A stretch of DNA of 64,000 nucleotides. It comes from JBBIPA01 sp963775935. Its GTDB lineage: Bacteria; Chloroflexota; Dehalococcoidia; GIF9; UBA5629. The notes beneath the pieces are model-generated. The model was not told the origin of the DNA and made no database searches. It saw nothing but the letters and a program-made list of their open reading frames with translations. The DNA lies in contig CAVZKR010000007.1 in assembly GCA_963775935.1 (NCBI GenBank), positions 74,076-138,075 of the forward strand. The letters are read 5' to 3'. A program made the translations under genes and the position numbers. Each line of letters begins with the position of its first letter. Position 1 is the stretch's first letter. This document shows, one piece after another, positions 18,435-27,668 of the stretch.

Positions 18435-18869
18435 ATGAAAAACTTTGAGCCAAAGCTGGTGTGCTTCTCCTGCAAATTTAGCTGGGGCTATCTGGGGAAC
18501 GAGTCTAGTCTCTCTTCCCAGATCAAGAACTGGATACCGATTATTTGCAGCGGTAAAGTTGATACAAACCATATCGTCGATGCTTTCAAACACGGTGCTG
18601 ACGGTGTGCTCATCCTCGGTTGTCCCGAAGGCAACTGCCACTACCAGGACGGCAATTTTGAGGCAAAGAAGCGGGTGCATCTTCTTCAGAGAGTGCTCAG
18701 CGCCTACGGCATCGAGCCGGAGAGGGTCAGGATTGAGTTTTCCCTCGACCCGGAGGGTAAGAGGATTCCGGAACTGGTCAGAAAAATGAGCGAAACGGTG
18801 AAGAAACTGGGTCCGGTGAAAAGTGAAGAGGATGAGAGGTTGATATTGAGACTGAAAAGGGGTAACTAG
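18435..18869 (+). CDS. mvhD: F420-non-reducing hydrogenase iron-sulfur subunit D (MvhD-like)
   Basis: MvhD binds a [2Fe-2S] cluster and connects the MvhAG hydrogenase to its electron-accepting flavoprotein. The 144-residue protein has LVCFSCKFSWGYLG near the N-terminus and the family block GCPEGNCHYQDGNFEAKKR. The stop codon is immediately followed by the mvhG start, so expression is coupled. The expected partner flavoprotein is the GltD-like product just upstream. Confidence 0.9.
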   Translation: MKNFEPKLVCFSCKFSWGYLGNESSLSSQIKNWIPIICSGKVDTNHIVDAFKHGADGVLILGCPEGNCHYQDGNFEAKKRVHLLQRVLSAYGIEPERVRIEFSLDPEGKRIPELVRKMSETVKKLGPVKSEEDERLILRLKRGN

Positions 18870-19838
18870 ATGGCAGCGAAACCGAAATTTGCGATTTGCT
18901 GGCTTGGCGGCTGCGGCGGCTGCGATGAAGCAGTCGTTGATTTAAACGAAGTTATTTTACGATTTATTGATGATGCCGAGCTCATACTCTGGCCTATCGC
19001 CATGGACTATAAATACCATCATGTTAAAGCGCTGGGTGACCGTGAAATCACGTTAAGCATCGTTAACGGCAATATTAGAAACTCTGAAAACGAGGAAATT
19101 GCCAAGCTGCTCCGGGCAAAATCCCAGATAGTGCTGGCATTCGGTGCCTGCGCCTGCCTCGGGGGCACACCCGGGCTGGCGAATTTGGGCACAAGAGAGG
19201 ATATCTTTAACTGGGTCTATCGCGATGCGCCCACCGTGGTCAATCCCAAAGGCACTATGCCACAGCCTAAATCTCATGTGAGCGGGAAAGAGCTAACTCT
19301 TCCTGAGCTTTACCAGCACGTTTACCCTTTAGACAGGATAATTGATATCGATTACTATCTCCCCGGCTGCCCTCCTCCGCCGGACCTGGTGGCTAATGCC
19401 ATTACTGCGGTCCTGGAACACAAGCTGCCGCCAAAGGGCTCAACGCTGGCTCCACATAAGTCCCTGTGCGATACCTGCAAGAGAAATGCCACCAAGCCGG
19501 CACGGATCGCTCTGAAGAATATCAAGCGAATTCATGAAGTCGAAGCCAGTCCCGACCTCTGTTTCCTGGCGCAGGAGATACTCTGTCTTGGTGTTGCCAC
19601 CCGCGGCGGCTGCGGCGAGGCTTGCATCAACATCAATGTTCCCTGTCGAGGCTGTTTCGGTCCGGTAGCGGGCGTGGACGATTTCGGCGCCAAGTTTATC
19701 TCCGCTATAGCGGCCATGCTCAACGCCGAGAGTGATGCTGAGATAGAAGAACTGGTAAACAAAATCGCCGACCCTGTGGGCTATTTCTATCGCTATTCGC
19801 TGGCTGCGTCCAGCTTCAGAGGTAAGAGCCCTGAATAA
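18870..19838 (+). CDS. mvhG: [NiFe] hydrogenase small subunit (MvhG-like, group 3c type)
   Basis: The small subunit carries Fe-S clusters that move electrons from the NiFe site. The 322-residue sequence begins with the proximal-cluster motif CWLGGCGGCDEA, and later has GACACLGG and PGCPPPPDLV. A C-terminal part rich in cysteines (CDTCKRN, GGCGEACININVPCRGCFGP) completes the three cluster sites. There is no twin-arginine signal, so the enzyme is cytoplasmic. It starts one base after mvhD ends and lies 17 bases before mvhA. Confidence 0.93.
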   Translation: MAAKPKFAICWLGGCGGCDEAVVDLNEVILRFIDDAELILWPIAMDYKYHHVKALGDREITLSIVNGNIRNSENEEIAKLLRAKSQIVLAFGACACLGGTPGLANLGTREDIFNWVYRDAPTVVNPKGTMPQPKSHVSGKELTLPELYQHVYPLDRIIDIDYYLPGCPPPPDLVANAITAVLEHKLPPKGSTLAPHKSLCDTCKRNATKPARIALKNIKRIHEVEASPDLCFLAQEILCLGVATRGGCGEACININVPCRGCFGPVAGVDDFGAKFISAIAAMLNAESDAEIEELVNKIADPVGYFYRYSLAASSFRGKSPE

Positions 19839-19855
19839 GCGGAGAGGTTACTACG

Positions 19856-21319
19856 ATGAGTAAAAGCATCATCATAAATCCCATAACCAGACTGGAAGGG
19901 CATGGTAAGATTGAGATTTTCCTCGATGGCAAGGGGAATGTGGAAGATGCCTACTGGCAGGTGGTGGAGCTGAGAGGATTTGAGAAATTTTGCGTGGGCA
20001 GACCCATTGAAGAGATGCCGAGGATAGCATCGAATGTCTGCGGAGTTTGCCCTACCCCGCATAATATAGCTTCGACCAAGGCAGTTGATGACGTGTTCAG
20101 CGTGGAGCCCACGCCGACGGCAAAGCTTATCAGGCAGCTCCAGTACAACGCCTTTATGGTCGAAGACCACTTTATTCATTTCTTCTTCATGTCAGCCCCC
20201 GATTTTATGGTCGGACCGGAGGCAAAGCCTGCTGACAGGAATATTCTAGGTTTAATCAACAGAGTTGGGCTGGATATGGGAGGGAAAATTATCGAAGTCA
20301 GGAAGAAATGCCGTGAAATTATCCGCCTCATCGGCAGCAAGCCACCACATCCTGAAGGCGGATTGCCCGGCGGTGTCTCCCGGGGCATCACTGAAGACGA
20401 AAGAAAGTGGATCAAGGAAGCTGCTGATGACACCGTGAAATTCGCCCAATCAGCTCTGAAGCTCTTTAAGGACAATGTCCTGGCGAATAAGAAATACCTC
20501 GACCTGGTGCTCAGTGATGCCTATAAGCTGAATACTTACTATATGGCGATGGTGGATGAGAGCAATAAGGTAAATTTCTACGAGGGGAAGCTGCGGGTTA
20601 TCGACCCTCAGGGTAAACAGTACGCTTCGTTCGAGCCTCGCGAGTACGTCGACTATATCGGGGAGTGGGTTGAGCCCTGGACCTATATCAGGCTTACCCA
20701 CCTGCGAAAGCTGGGCTGGAACGGGCTCACCGATGGCAAGGGGACATCGCTATACCGGGTAGGACCGCTTGCCAGACTCAACGTGGCTGATGGCATGGCG
20801 ACGCCGCTGGCGCAAAAAGAGTATCAGGATATGTTCAATACGCTTGGCGGCAAACCGAGCAATCATACTCTGGCGTTCCACTGGGCGAGGCTTATCGAGG
20901 CGCTCCAGGCTGCTGAGGATATGAAGAAAATTGCCAGCGACCCGTTACTGACCGGCAAGGATATTCGCAATATGAATCTCAAGCTCAAGAAATCAGGCAT
21001 AGGGTGTGTAGAGGCAGCCCGCGGCACCTTAATTCACCACTATGAGACCGATGATAACGGTATTATCACCAAAGTGAATCTTATAGTCGCCACTCAGCAT
21101 AATGCTGCGCCGATATGTCTGTCCGTGAAAAAAGCCGCCATGGAATTTGTAAAAGGTGCGGAGGTGAAAGAGGAGATGCTCGATATGGTGGAGATGGCGT
21201 TTCGAGCCTATGACCCCTGCCTTGCCTGTGCTACGCATTCCCTCAACAGCAAGATGCCGCTGGTAGTGAATATCAGGGACGAAGACCGCAACCTCATCAG
21301 GACTATCAGCAGAACATAA
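19856..21319 (+). CDS. mvhA: [NiFe] hydrogenase large subunit (MvhA-like, group 3c type)
   Basis: This is the catalytic subunit that splits or makes H2. Four cysteines for the NiFe centre are visible: VCGVC at residues 61-65 and DPCLACATH at 453-461. The early RLEGHGKIEI block is also present. The 487-residue protein ends 26 residues after the last motif histidine. Large subunits are commonly trimmed there by a maturation protease, and no such protease gene lies in this window. Cluster content (MvhDGA plus a flavoprotein) supports a group 3c type enzyme coupled to flavin-based electron transfer; the in vivo direction is not known. Confidence 0.94.
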   Translation: MSKSIIINPITRLEGHGKIEIFLDGKGNVEDAYWQVVELRGFEKFCVGRPIEEMPRIASNVCGVCPTPHNIASTKAVDDVFSVEPTPTAKLIRQLQYNAFMVEDHFIHFFFMSAPDFMVGPEAKPADRNILGLINRVGLDMGGKIIEVRKKCREIIRLIGSKPPHPEGGLPGGVSRGITEDERKWIKEAADDTVKFAQSALKLFKDNVLANKKYLDLVLSDAYKLNTYYMAMVDESNKVNFYEGKLRVIDPQGKQYASFEPREYVDYIGEWVEPWTYIRLTHLRKLGWNGLTDGKGTSLYRVGPLARLNVADGMATPLAQKEYQDMFNTLGGKPSNHTLAFHWARLIEALQAAEDMKKIASDPLLTGKDIRNMNLKLKKSGIGCVEAARGTLIHHYETDDNGIITKVNLIVATQHNAAPICLSVKKAAMEFVKGAEVKEEMLDMVEMAFRAYDPCLACATHSLNSKMPLVVNIRDEDRNLIRTISRT

Positions 21320-21328
21320 ATCTATCCC

Positions 21329-21417
21329 TGTCATTGCGAGCGAAGCGTGGCAATCTCATTGGTCTTACTCTTTACCCCTGCTCTTCTTATAAAGGAGAGA
21401 AGGGGCAGGGGATAAGA
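21329..21417. repeat. REP-like element plus palindromic repeat
   Basis: A REP-like stretch, TCATTGCGAGCGAAGCG, at 21331-21347 is followed by an inverted repeat whose ends are CCCCTGC and GCAGGGG at about 21376-21411. It separates mvhA from hypA and may weaken read-through between them. Confidence 0.55.
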
Positions 21418-21488
21418 GGTTGTAAACAAAACAACTATTGGCTTATAATTCACCAGATTGAATGCTCGTAAGCTTTGAATCCAATTAA

Positions 21489-21833
21489 GTGCATGAATCT
21501 ATTATCACTGAGAATCTACTGAACACGGTTCTCGACGAGGCGAAAGCAGCAAAGGCGAAGAAAGTAACCGGGGTTCATGTCGTCGTCGGTGAGCTGTCCG
21601 GAGTAGTCAGCGATTGCGTTCAGTTCTACTTTGATATTCTCAAAAAGGACACTGCTGCTGCTGAAGCTGCCATCGACTTCACAGCGGTGCCGGCGAAGCT
21701 CCAATGCCGTGATTGCCATATCGATTTCCATCCTGAAGATACGCTCTGGGTATGCCCTCACTGCGGCAGCTACAGCATAGCCATAAAGGGTGGACGGGAT
21801 TGCTATATAGAAAGTATTGAGGTTGAGCCATGA
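21489..21833 (+). CDS. hypA: Hydrogenase nickel incorporation protein HypA
   Basis: HypA delivers nickel to the hydrogenase large subunit with HypB. The 114-residue protein starts with the nickel-binding MHE tripeptide (GTG start at 21489) and has the zinc site formed by CRDC and CPHC near residues 75-98. The overall length is normal. It overlaps hypB by four bases. It lies about 170 bases after mvhA, across a repeat element, so the hyp genes of this locus are split into two clusters. Confidence 0.93.
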   Translation: MHESIITENLLNTVLDEAKAAKAKKVTGVHVVVGELSGVVSDCVQFYFDILKKDTAAAEAAIDFTAVPAKLQCRDCHIDFHPEDTLWVCPHCGSYSIAIKGGRDCYIESIEVEP

Positions 21834-22486
21834 AAATAAAAGTAGTGAAAGATATCACCAGCGCCAACGACGCCATCGCCGCCCGGAACCGGCAGGTCTT
21901 TGACAGCCACGGTATCCTCGCCATCAACCTGATGTCATCGCCCGGGGCTGGCAAGACCAGCCTCATTCTGAAGACAATCGAATGTTTCAAAAATAAACTG
22001 CGCCTGGCGGTTATCGAAGGCGATGTCGCCTCCAAAATCGATGCTGATAGAATCGGCAAAGAAGGCATCCCGGTGGTGCAGATAAACACCGGCGGCGATT
22101 GCTCGCTGCAAGCTCACATGATTGAGAAAGCATTGAAAAAGCTGCCATTGGGGAAAAGCGATGTGCTCATTATTGAAAACGTGGGCAATCTCATCTGCCC
22201 TGCTACGTTTGCCCTCGGCGAGCATCAAAAAGTAGTCATCGCCAGTATACCCGAGGGGGATGACAAGCCGGCAAAGTATCCGGTGATATTTACCGAAGCT
22301 GATGCTATTGTTATTAACAAGCTCGATATAATGCCGTATTTCGATTTTGACCTGCCTCGCTTTCGGAAGCGCCTCGAAGGGCTCAATCCAAAGGTGAAAA
22401 TCTTCGAGGTGTCCTGCAAGACGGGAGAAGGCATTACCGCCTGGTGCTCCTGGCTCTCGAAGCAGGCCAAGAAAAAGACGTATTGA
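21830..22486 (+). CDS. hypB: Hydrogenase nickel incorporation GTPase HypB
   Basis: HypB is the GTPase that drives nickel insertion. The P-loop SSPGAGKTSL lies at residues 36-45, followed by EGDVASKIDADRI and the guanine-specificity motif NKLDIMPY. The internal nickel site region NTGGDCSLQAHMI is present. There is no N-terminal histidine-rich stretch and no CxxCGC motif, so nickel storage is unlikely. At 218 residues it is normal length. Its start overlaps hypA (ATGA). Confidence 0.94.
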   Translation: MKIKVVKDITSANDAIAARNRQVFDSHGILAINLMSSPGAGKTSLILKTIECFKNKLRLAVIEGDVASKIDADRIGKEGIPVVQINTGGDCSLQAHMIEKALKKLPLGKSDVLIIENVGNLICPATFALGEHQKVVIASIPEGDDKPAKYPVIFTEADAIVINKLDIMPYFDFDLPRFRKRLEGLNPKVKIFEVSCKTGEGITAWCSWLSKQAKKKTY

Positions 22487-22495
22487 TATGGTTAT

Positions 22496-22612
22496 GTCGT
22501 TGCGAGCGCAGCGCGGCAATCTCCTTGAGGTGTTCTAGAGGGGCTGTGCCCCTCTAGACGAAATAAATACCCCTTCTCCTTTGAAGGAGAAGGGGTAGGG
22601 GGATGAGGTTGC
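22496..22612. repeat. REP-like element plus strong hairpin
   Basis: A REP-like element around 22496-22528 (TGCGAGCGCAGCGCGGCAAT) is followed by a 13-base-pair perfect hairpin at 22569-22596 (ACCCCTTCTCCTT and its complement). The hairpin family also appears at 14310. It probably ends the hypAB transcript before the tRNA gene. Confidence 0.6.
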
Positions 22613-22646
22613 TAAAATCCCTAAACTATGCTACTTTTTAGTGCAC

Positions 22647-22721
22647 GGCAGCGTAGCTCAGGGGTAGAGCAGGGGACTCATAAGCCCTTGGTCGGGGGTT
22701 CAAATCCCTCCGCTGCTACCA
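22647..22721 (+). tRNA. tRNA-Met (CAT), elongator type; integration target
   Basis: A 75-base cloverleaf is readable. Acceptor GGCAGCG pairs with CGCTGCT (first pair G-U); D-stem GCTC/GAGC; anticodon loop CTCATAA; T-stem GGGGG/CCCTC with TTCAAAT; CCA is encoded. The anticodon stem GGGGA/GCCCT has an A-G mismatch next to the loop. Anticodon CAT could also belong to the lysidine-modified Ile2 tRNA, but overall it reads as elongator Met. The last 49 bases are repeated three more times downstream, marking this gene as an integrase attachment site. Confidence 0.9.
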
Positions 22722-22883
22722 ACTTTCTCGTTACACAAATCCAGAACCTTCCGCAACACGGAAAAGACAGGCTACTCACGCTACTTCAGCTAGGCAAACA
22801 GCGCATCATCTAAAGCTATGAAACCTCCGATAGGCGCTGAAAAATTACCATAAAACCGAACGAGCGAGATTGATAAATAACTG

Positions 22884-22912
22884 TTGACAATATCATTAAT
22901 ATTATATAAACT
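22884..22912 (+). promoter_or_regulatory. Candidate promoter and AT-rich operator region of the marR-efflux operon
   Basis: TTGACA at 22884-22889 is followed by possible -10 boxes TATAAA (15-base spacer) or TAAACT (17-base spacer). The next 65 bases up to the marR start are almost pure A/T with overlapping short inverted repeats such as ATTAATATTAT, a likely place for an autoregulating MarR dimer. Prediction from sequence only. Confidence 0.4.
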
Positions 22913-22977
22913 ATTGAATTAACATTAACAATATATGTATTAATAATATTTTATGTAAGATTAATAATTAATAAGGT

Positions 22978-23454
22978 ATGAATGGTAAAGTAAATCGGGA
23001 AAAGCTGATCGACGAACTTATGCTTCTGGAACGGCGCATAACCCATGCTGCAGGACAATGGAATCCTGTAGTGTGGATGGGCCTGGAGCTTACTATCAGT
23101 CAGTTGAAAAGTTTAATGTTTATCGATTTCGAGGGCAGCACCAATTCCAGAACGCTGGCTACCGCTCTTGGTGTGACGCCGCCAAATGTGACAGGGATTA
23201 TCGACCGCCTGGTGGAACAGAAACTGGTCAGCCGAACTGAGAACCCTGAAGATCGTCGCATTGCGACTCTTACTTTAACAAGCCGGGGGAAGGCGGTGCT
23301 GACAAAATTGCAGGAAATAAAAAGAAGCCTAAGAGAGTCTATTCTTATACGCTTGACCTTAGAGGAGCTTTCCTGTCTGTCACATGGATTAAGCGCTATT
23401 GCCCGTGAATTTGAGGCAGAGCGAAAAGAAAACAGAGTTGTATATAAGGGGTAA
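22978..23454 (+). CDS. MarR family transcriptional regulator
   Basis: The 158-residue protein has the winged-helix pattern of MarR: TLATALGVTPPNVTGIIDRL forms the recognition helix-turn-helix and EDRRIATLTLTSRGKAV is the signature wing (usual DxRxxxxxLT). MarR proteins are dimeric repressors released by phenolic or hydrophobic compounds. It is first in a run with two HlyD-type adaptors and an EmrB-type exporter, so it probably controls them. It lies in the segment between tRNA-derived repeats 1 and 2. Confidence 0.88.
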   Translation: MNGKVNREKLIDELMLLERRITHAAGQWNPVVWMGLELTISQLKSLMFIDFEGSTNSRTLATALGVTPPNVTGIIDRLVEQKLVSRTENPEDRRIATLTLTSRGKAVLTKLQEIKRSLRESILIRLTLEELSCLSHGLSAIAREFEAERKENRVVYKG

Positions 23455-23461
23455 GAAGACT

Positions 23462-25090
23462 ATGAATATGACACAACCATTACTACAGCGCATTATGGCA
23501 GGGGTAATCGCTATATATTTACTTGTAATGCCCGCACTTTCATGTTCAAATGGGGGACTGGCCGGTTCGCTGTCTGTAGCTACCGTGAAAAGGGACAATA
23601 TCGAAGCCACAATCAGCATTAACGGCAGGCTGGATATGCCGCGTGAGGTTAAGCTGCATTTTCTTACTCAAGGCATGATAGAGAAGATATTTGTTAGCGA
23701 TGGGGAGAAGGTGAAGACTGGGAAACTGCTGGCCAAACTGGATGATACCGCCCAGATGATTGCAGTGTCGCAGGCTCAATATAGCGTTGAGATTGCCATG
23801 AATGAGCTTGTGGAAAAGCCTCATGTTGCCATTCTTGGCTTTCCGAGCTACTATCCGTCATCGGCCACTATTTTAAGGTTGGAACAGGCGCAGAATGAGA
23901 TAACGGAGGCACGGACATTGTTGCGCTCAGGAAAATACCGCGAGTCGATGGCAAGGATACGCACAGCCGTCTACGATCTCAACGGCTGTCTTGAGCTGTT
24001 AAATCCACCGGCTCAAGTAAATCTGGATGACTATCCAAATATTCAAAATGCCATCGCGCTGCTGAAGCGCGATATTACTATGCTGGAGCAGAATCAATAT
24101 CCTCCATTCGGCGTTCAGGGTTTAATGGAACGAGGAAATTACATAGCGGCATCCATTCAACTTGAAACGCTGCAGCATCGTTTTCTTGAGACTTATTCTG
24201 CCGTTAATGGTATCTGCGGCATAATCAAGAGCTATTTCCCGCCTTACCCTGATACCGCAACGACACTTGATGTTATGAAACAAATCGATGAATCGCTGCA
24301 GAAATTGCAGCAACGTGTTGAACAAGGCGACTACGATGCTGTGGCGCTTGCTGAAACCATTCGCGGCGCACGGCATGATCTGGAGACGGGGAATACCATT
24401 CTGGACGAGAATCAGCTTCTATTGAAGCATGGCATTAATCTGAAACTGCTGATGCTTAATAACTTCAACTTGCAGAAAGCGTATCAGGGATTGCAGTCCG
24501 CTAAAACGGAACTGATGAAAACAGAGGTGCTGGCGCCCTTCGATGGCACCGTTGTTGAGATCGGTGTAAAGGAAAATGACGTGCTTTCAGCCGTTGATTA
24601 CAATTCGAAAACCGTCGTTCATCTTGTTGATACCGATACTATTGAAATGGTGGCTACTGTTGATGAAACAGATATCGGTAAGCTTGCCGTCGGTCAGACC
24701 GCTATCATCACGACCGATACTATGCCCGGCGAGAAATTCACAGGTACACTATCATTTGTCTCCCCTTACGGAAGCACGGCAATGGGGCCGGCTACCTTCA
24801 CTGTGAAAATAAAGGTGGATAACGCAGGCAAGTCACTGAAGCGAGGAGTGTCAGCAGTTGCCACAATTCCTATAGCTAATAAAAATAATGTGCTGCTGGT
24901 TCCGACAAATGCCCTCACGGGATCTAATGGCAACTACACGGTGGACGTGGTTAAAACGATTAAGAACGGGGACATTTCCGGGACAGAGAAACGGGCTGTG
25001 ACCATCGGACTGCGAAACAAAGACTTCGTTGAAGTCACATCGGGGCTTAATGAAGGAGACACGGTTCTGGTATATACGTTGCACCAGTAA
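23462..25090 (+). CDS. HlyD/RND-type periplasmic adaptor lipoprotein
   Basis: A lipoprotein signal (LLVMPALSC) is followed by a barrel-sandwich half (VSDGEKVKTGKLLAKLDD). A long helical region of about 250 residues comes next, then the second half-motif (VLAPFDGTVVEIGVKENDVL), a beta-barrel and a membrane-proximal domain (LNEGDTVLV). This is the build of membrane fusion proteins. The helical hairpin is unusually long for the family. The start at 23462 follows AAGGGG and the lipoprotein signal; an earlier in-frame start at 23399 overlaps marR. The 542-residue adaptor would work with the exporter downstream. Confidence 0.8.
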   Translation: MNMTQPLLQRIMAGVIAIYLLVMPALSCSNGGLAGSLSVATVKRDNIEATISINGRLDMPREVKLHFLTQGMIEKIFVSDGEKVKTGKLLAKLDDTAQMIAVSQAQYSVEIAMNELVEKPHVAILGFPSYYPSSATILRLEQAQNEITEARTLLRSGKYRESMARIRTAVYDLNGCLELLNPPAQVNLDDYPNIQNAIALLKRDITMLEQNQYPPFGVQGLMERGNYIAASIQLETLQHRFLETYSAVNGICGIIKSYFPPYPDTATTLDVMKQIDESLQKLQQRVEQGDYDAVALAETIRGARHDLETGNTILDENQLLLKHGINLKLLMLNNFNLQKAYQGLQSAKTELMKTEVLAPFDGTVVEIGVKENDVLSAVDYNSKTVVHLVDTDTIEMVATVDETDIGKLAVGQTAIITTDTMPGEKFTGTLSFVSPYGSTAMGPATFTVKIKVDNAGKSLKRGVSAVATIPIANKNNVLLVPTNALTGSNGNYTVDVVKTIKNGDISGTEKRAVTIGLRNKDFVEVTSGLNEGDTVLVYTLHQ

Positions 25091-25142
25091 AAATAACCCT
25101 CATAGTATTTGAAGCTTATAAGCAATCGGAGGAAATGATCAC

Positions 25143-25853
25143 ATGGTGAATGAAATAAACGGAAAGAGCAGAGGCAAGCAGCGCACGATTATATTGATCG
25201 TAGCTGTTATTATAATACTGGCCTTGATCGGTTTTGGAGCGAATTTATGGTATCAGAACGCTAGCTATGTGACCAGCAATAACGCACGATTTACTGCTCC
25301 GTTAATCACTGTCAGCGCGCTCAATGCCTGCCAGATAATCTCCCTGGATGTTGATCTCGGTAGCCCGGTCAAACAGGGACAGAGGGTAGCTGAAGTGGGA
25401 CAGCCACGAGTCTCAGATCCGGTAGATCGTCAGGGGTCGAAGGCCACCCCTACCGGCAGGGCGTCTGTTGAAGCACCTGTGTCTGGTTACGTTGCCGCCG
25501 TCTGGGCGTACCCCGGGGCCACGTTGAGCACGGGGCAGCAGATTATTACCATCTATGACACATCGAACGTCTGGGTTTCGGCGAATATTCAGGAGACGCA
25601 GTTGAATCGTATTCGCCCTGGCCAGAGCGTTGAAGTCAAAGTCGATAGCCTCGGTGGCGCGATTCTTAAAGGCACCGTTGAAGGGATCGCTCCGGCAACA
25701 GCCGCCACGTTTTCACTGTTAGCTCAGAACACTGCTTCTGGAAATTTTATCAAGGTCGTTCAGGTAGTGCCGGTAAAAATAGCTATTGAGAATCCATCGA
25801 ACGCACTGCTGATCCCCGGTGCATCGGTTGAAGTAAAAATTGCGACCAGGTAA
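25143..25853 (+). CDS. EmrA-like membrane fusion protein
   Basis: One N-terminal membrane helix (residues about 15-36) is followed by the paired lipoyl-like motifs of EmrA/HlyD proteins (DLGSPVKQGQRVAEVGQP and VEAPVSGYVAAVWAYPGATL), then a beta-barrel (NIQETQLNRIRPGQSVEVKV). At 236 residues it is much shorter than EmrA (about 390) because the alpha-helical hairpin is nearly absent. That is the form used where no outer-membrane partner is needed. GGAGG precedes the ATG. EmrB-type exporter follows 23 bases later. Confidence 0.83.
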   Translation: MVNEINGKSRGKQRTIILIVAVIIILALIGFGANLWYQNASYVTSNNARFTAPLITVSALNACQIISLDVDLGSPVKQGQRVAEVGQPRVSDPVDRQGSKATPTGRASVEAPVSGYVAAVWAYPGATLSTGQQIITIYDTSNVWVSANIQETQLNRIRPGQSVEVKVDSLGGAILKGTVEGIAPATAATFSLLAQNTASGNFIKVVQVVPVKIAIENPSNALLIPGASVEVKIATR

Positions 25854-25875
25854 CCGGTTGCTGGAGATAATCTGA

Positions 25876-27420
25876 ATGTCCCTGTCAAAAGAGTGGAAAG
25901 TCGTCATAGCTACTATTGCCGGTACGTTTATGGTCATCCTGGACCAGACTATCGTCAATGTTGCACTGCCCCACATCATGTCGGTTTTTAACGAAACTGC
26001 CGATAAAGCGCAACTTGTCGTCTCTGCATATCTGATGGCTACAGCCGTCACTACCCCGCTTGCGGCGTATCTCAGCACACGGTTTGGCATCAAATGGGTC
26101 TACCTGTTCAGCCAGGCGGGATTTCTTCTGGGATCAATTCTCTGTGGAGTAGCCTGGGATATCAATTCACTGATTTTTTTCCGTGTTCTGCAGGGTTTAT
26201 GTGGTGGGCTCCTCTCTCCGATAGCTATGACACTGCTGTTTACCAGCGTACCTCGCGAGAAGAGGGGTACAACAATGGCCATTTTCGGTATACCGATGAT
26301 GCTCGGCCCTGCCATTGGTCCCACACTTGGCGGCTATCTCGTCGATTACTGGGACTGGCGCATGTGTTTTTATGTCAATGTGCCGGTGGTGATCGTAGCC
26401 ATTCTTATCGGCTATGCCTGGGTGGAGGATAGTCTCAGAACTAAAAAAGACTTTGATTTCAAAGGGTTTGCATTTGCCGCCATCGGACTCAGTATGGTGC
26501 TCTATGGCCTCTCTTACGCTCCAACCTGGGGCTGGGACGACAGCAGAGTGATCGACCTGATGGTGGGGGGTATTGCCAGCATCGGGATATGGGTATGGAT
26601 GGAGTTACGAGGCTCAATCCCCATGCTCGATCTTAATATTTTCAAATATCCCGGGTATGCGCTGGCTACAGGGGTAAACTTCGTTACAACCATCGGGCTT
26701 TTCTCAACGGTCTTTCTGCTGCCGGTGTTTTTGCAGAACCTCCGTGGTTTAACCGCTTTCGATACCGGGCTTCTGCTTATCTGGGGATCCATTGGCCCAA
26801 TGCTTACCATGCCCATCAGTGGTCGTCTCTATGACAAGATTGGCCCTCGCGTTCCGGTTATACTTGGTTTGACGATTACCGCTATTGCTACATTATTCTT
26901 TCAAACGCTGGATACAACAACGCCGAACAGTGAAATAGCCCTTCTGCTCTTTGTACGGGGTATGGGAATGGGACTGGCAATGATGCCGGTCATGACGTAC
27001 GCTTTGGCGGCAGTACCGCTGAATAAAACCGACCAGGCATCTGCGCTTACTACCGTATCAAGGACTGTTTTCGCTTCCCTGGGTACAGCCATTTTTGCGA
27101 CACTTCTTGACGGTTTTCAAAAAACAAATCTGGCTACACTGACTCAAGTGGTTTCACCGAATTCCCTGGAAGCGCTTCGCATATTATCGGTCGTTCAGAT
27201 AGCGGCGCTTAAGATGGGCGTGACGCTGGAGGGTGCCCGTGCGTATGGGATTTCGTTACTTTATCAAACTGTACAGTTAAAAGCATCCATCATGGCGTTT
27301 GATACTGATTTTCTAATCGCGGGGTTGATAGCACTTTCAGCTATTCTACCGGCATGTCTGCTTCCCCACAGCGCTATGAAGAAAGATGGCACAGCTTCCA
27401 GATCGATGCCCATGGAATAG
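25876..27420 (+). CDS. DHA2-family (EmrB/QacA-type) 14-TM drug exporter
   Basis: The 514-residue protein has about fourteen membrane spans. It shows the DHA2 signatures FMVILDQTIVNVALPHI in TM1 and GPAIGPTLGGYLVDYWDWR after TM5. This family pumps hydrophobic drugs or toxic compounds with proton antiport. The preceding adaptor genes and marR make this a complete MarR-controlled efflux operon. The substrate is not predictable. It ends about 120 bases before the second tRNA-derived repeat. Confidence 0.88.
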   Translation: MSLSKEWKVVIATIAGTFMVILDQTIVNVALPHIMSVFNETADKAQLVVSAYLMATAVTTPLAAYLSTRFGIKWVYLFSQAGFLLGSILCGVAWDINSLIFFRVLQGLCGGLLSPIAMTLLFTSVPREKRGTTMAIFGIPMMLGPAIGPTLGGYLVDYWDWRMCFYVNVPVVIVAILIGYAWVEDSLRTKKDFDFKGFAFAAIGLSMVLYGLSYAPTWGWDDSRVIDLMVGGIASIGIWVWMELRGSIPMLDLNIFKYPGYALATGVNFVTTIGLFSTVFLLPVFLQNLRGLTAFDTGLLLIWGSIGPMLTMPISGRLYDKIGPRVPVILGLTITAIATLFFQTLDTTTPNSEIALLLFVRGMGMGLAMMPVMTYALAAVPLNKTDQASALTTVSRTVFASLGTAIFATLLDGFQKTNLATLTQVVSPNSLEALRILSVVQIAALKMGVTLEGARAYGISLLYQTVQLKASIMAFDTDFLIAGLIALSAILPACLLPHSAMKKDGTASRSMPME

Positions 27421-27537
27421 ACACTTAGCCCTGAACTAATTTGTAACTGTCTTTACTTTGTTTCCAACTACTTATTGTTACTTATGGTACGGGAAAGGAG
27501 GAAGTTAATGAAAGCTGCTATACTAACAAGAAACACT

Positions 27538-27586
27538 GGGACTCATAAGCCCTTGGTCGGGGGTTCAAATCCCTCCGCTGCTACCA
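27538..27586 (+). repeat. att-like copy 2 of the tRNA-Met 3' end
   Basis: These 49 bases are identical to 22673-22721 of the tRNA-Met gene, from the anticodon loop to CCA. No 5' half is present, so it is not a tRNA gene. Such partial copies arise when an element integrates into a tRNA gene. It bounds the efflux segment on the right. Confidence 0.9.
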
Positions 27587-27668
27587 GTATTGACAAAAAG
27601 CTGGAGTTTTATTCATAGTTAGCCTCATATTGGATATGCCAGGATATCAGCGTATTATGAGGATGGGG

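Noticed and set aside
22628..22813. Plus-strand frame running through the tRNA-Met gene
   Set aside because: It overlaps the complete tRNA; its last 30 codons could be a vestige of an integrase start but are too short to call.
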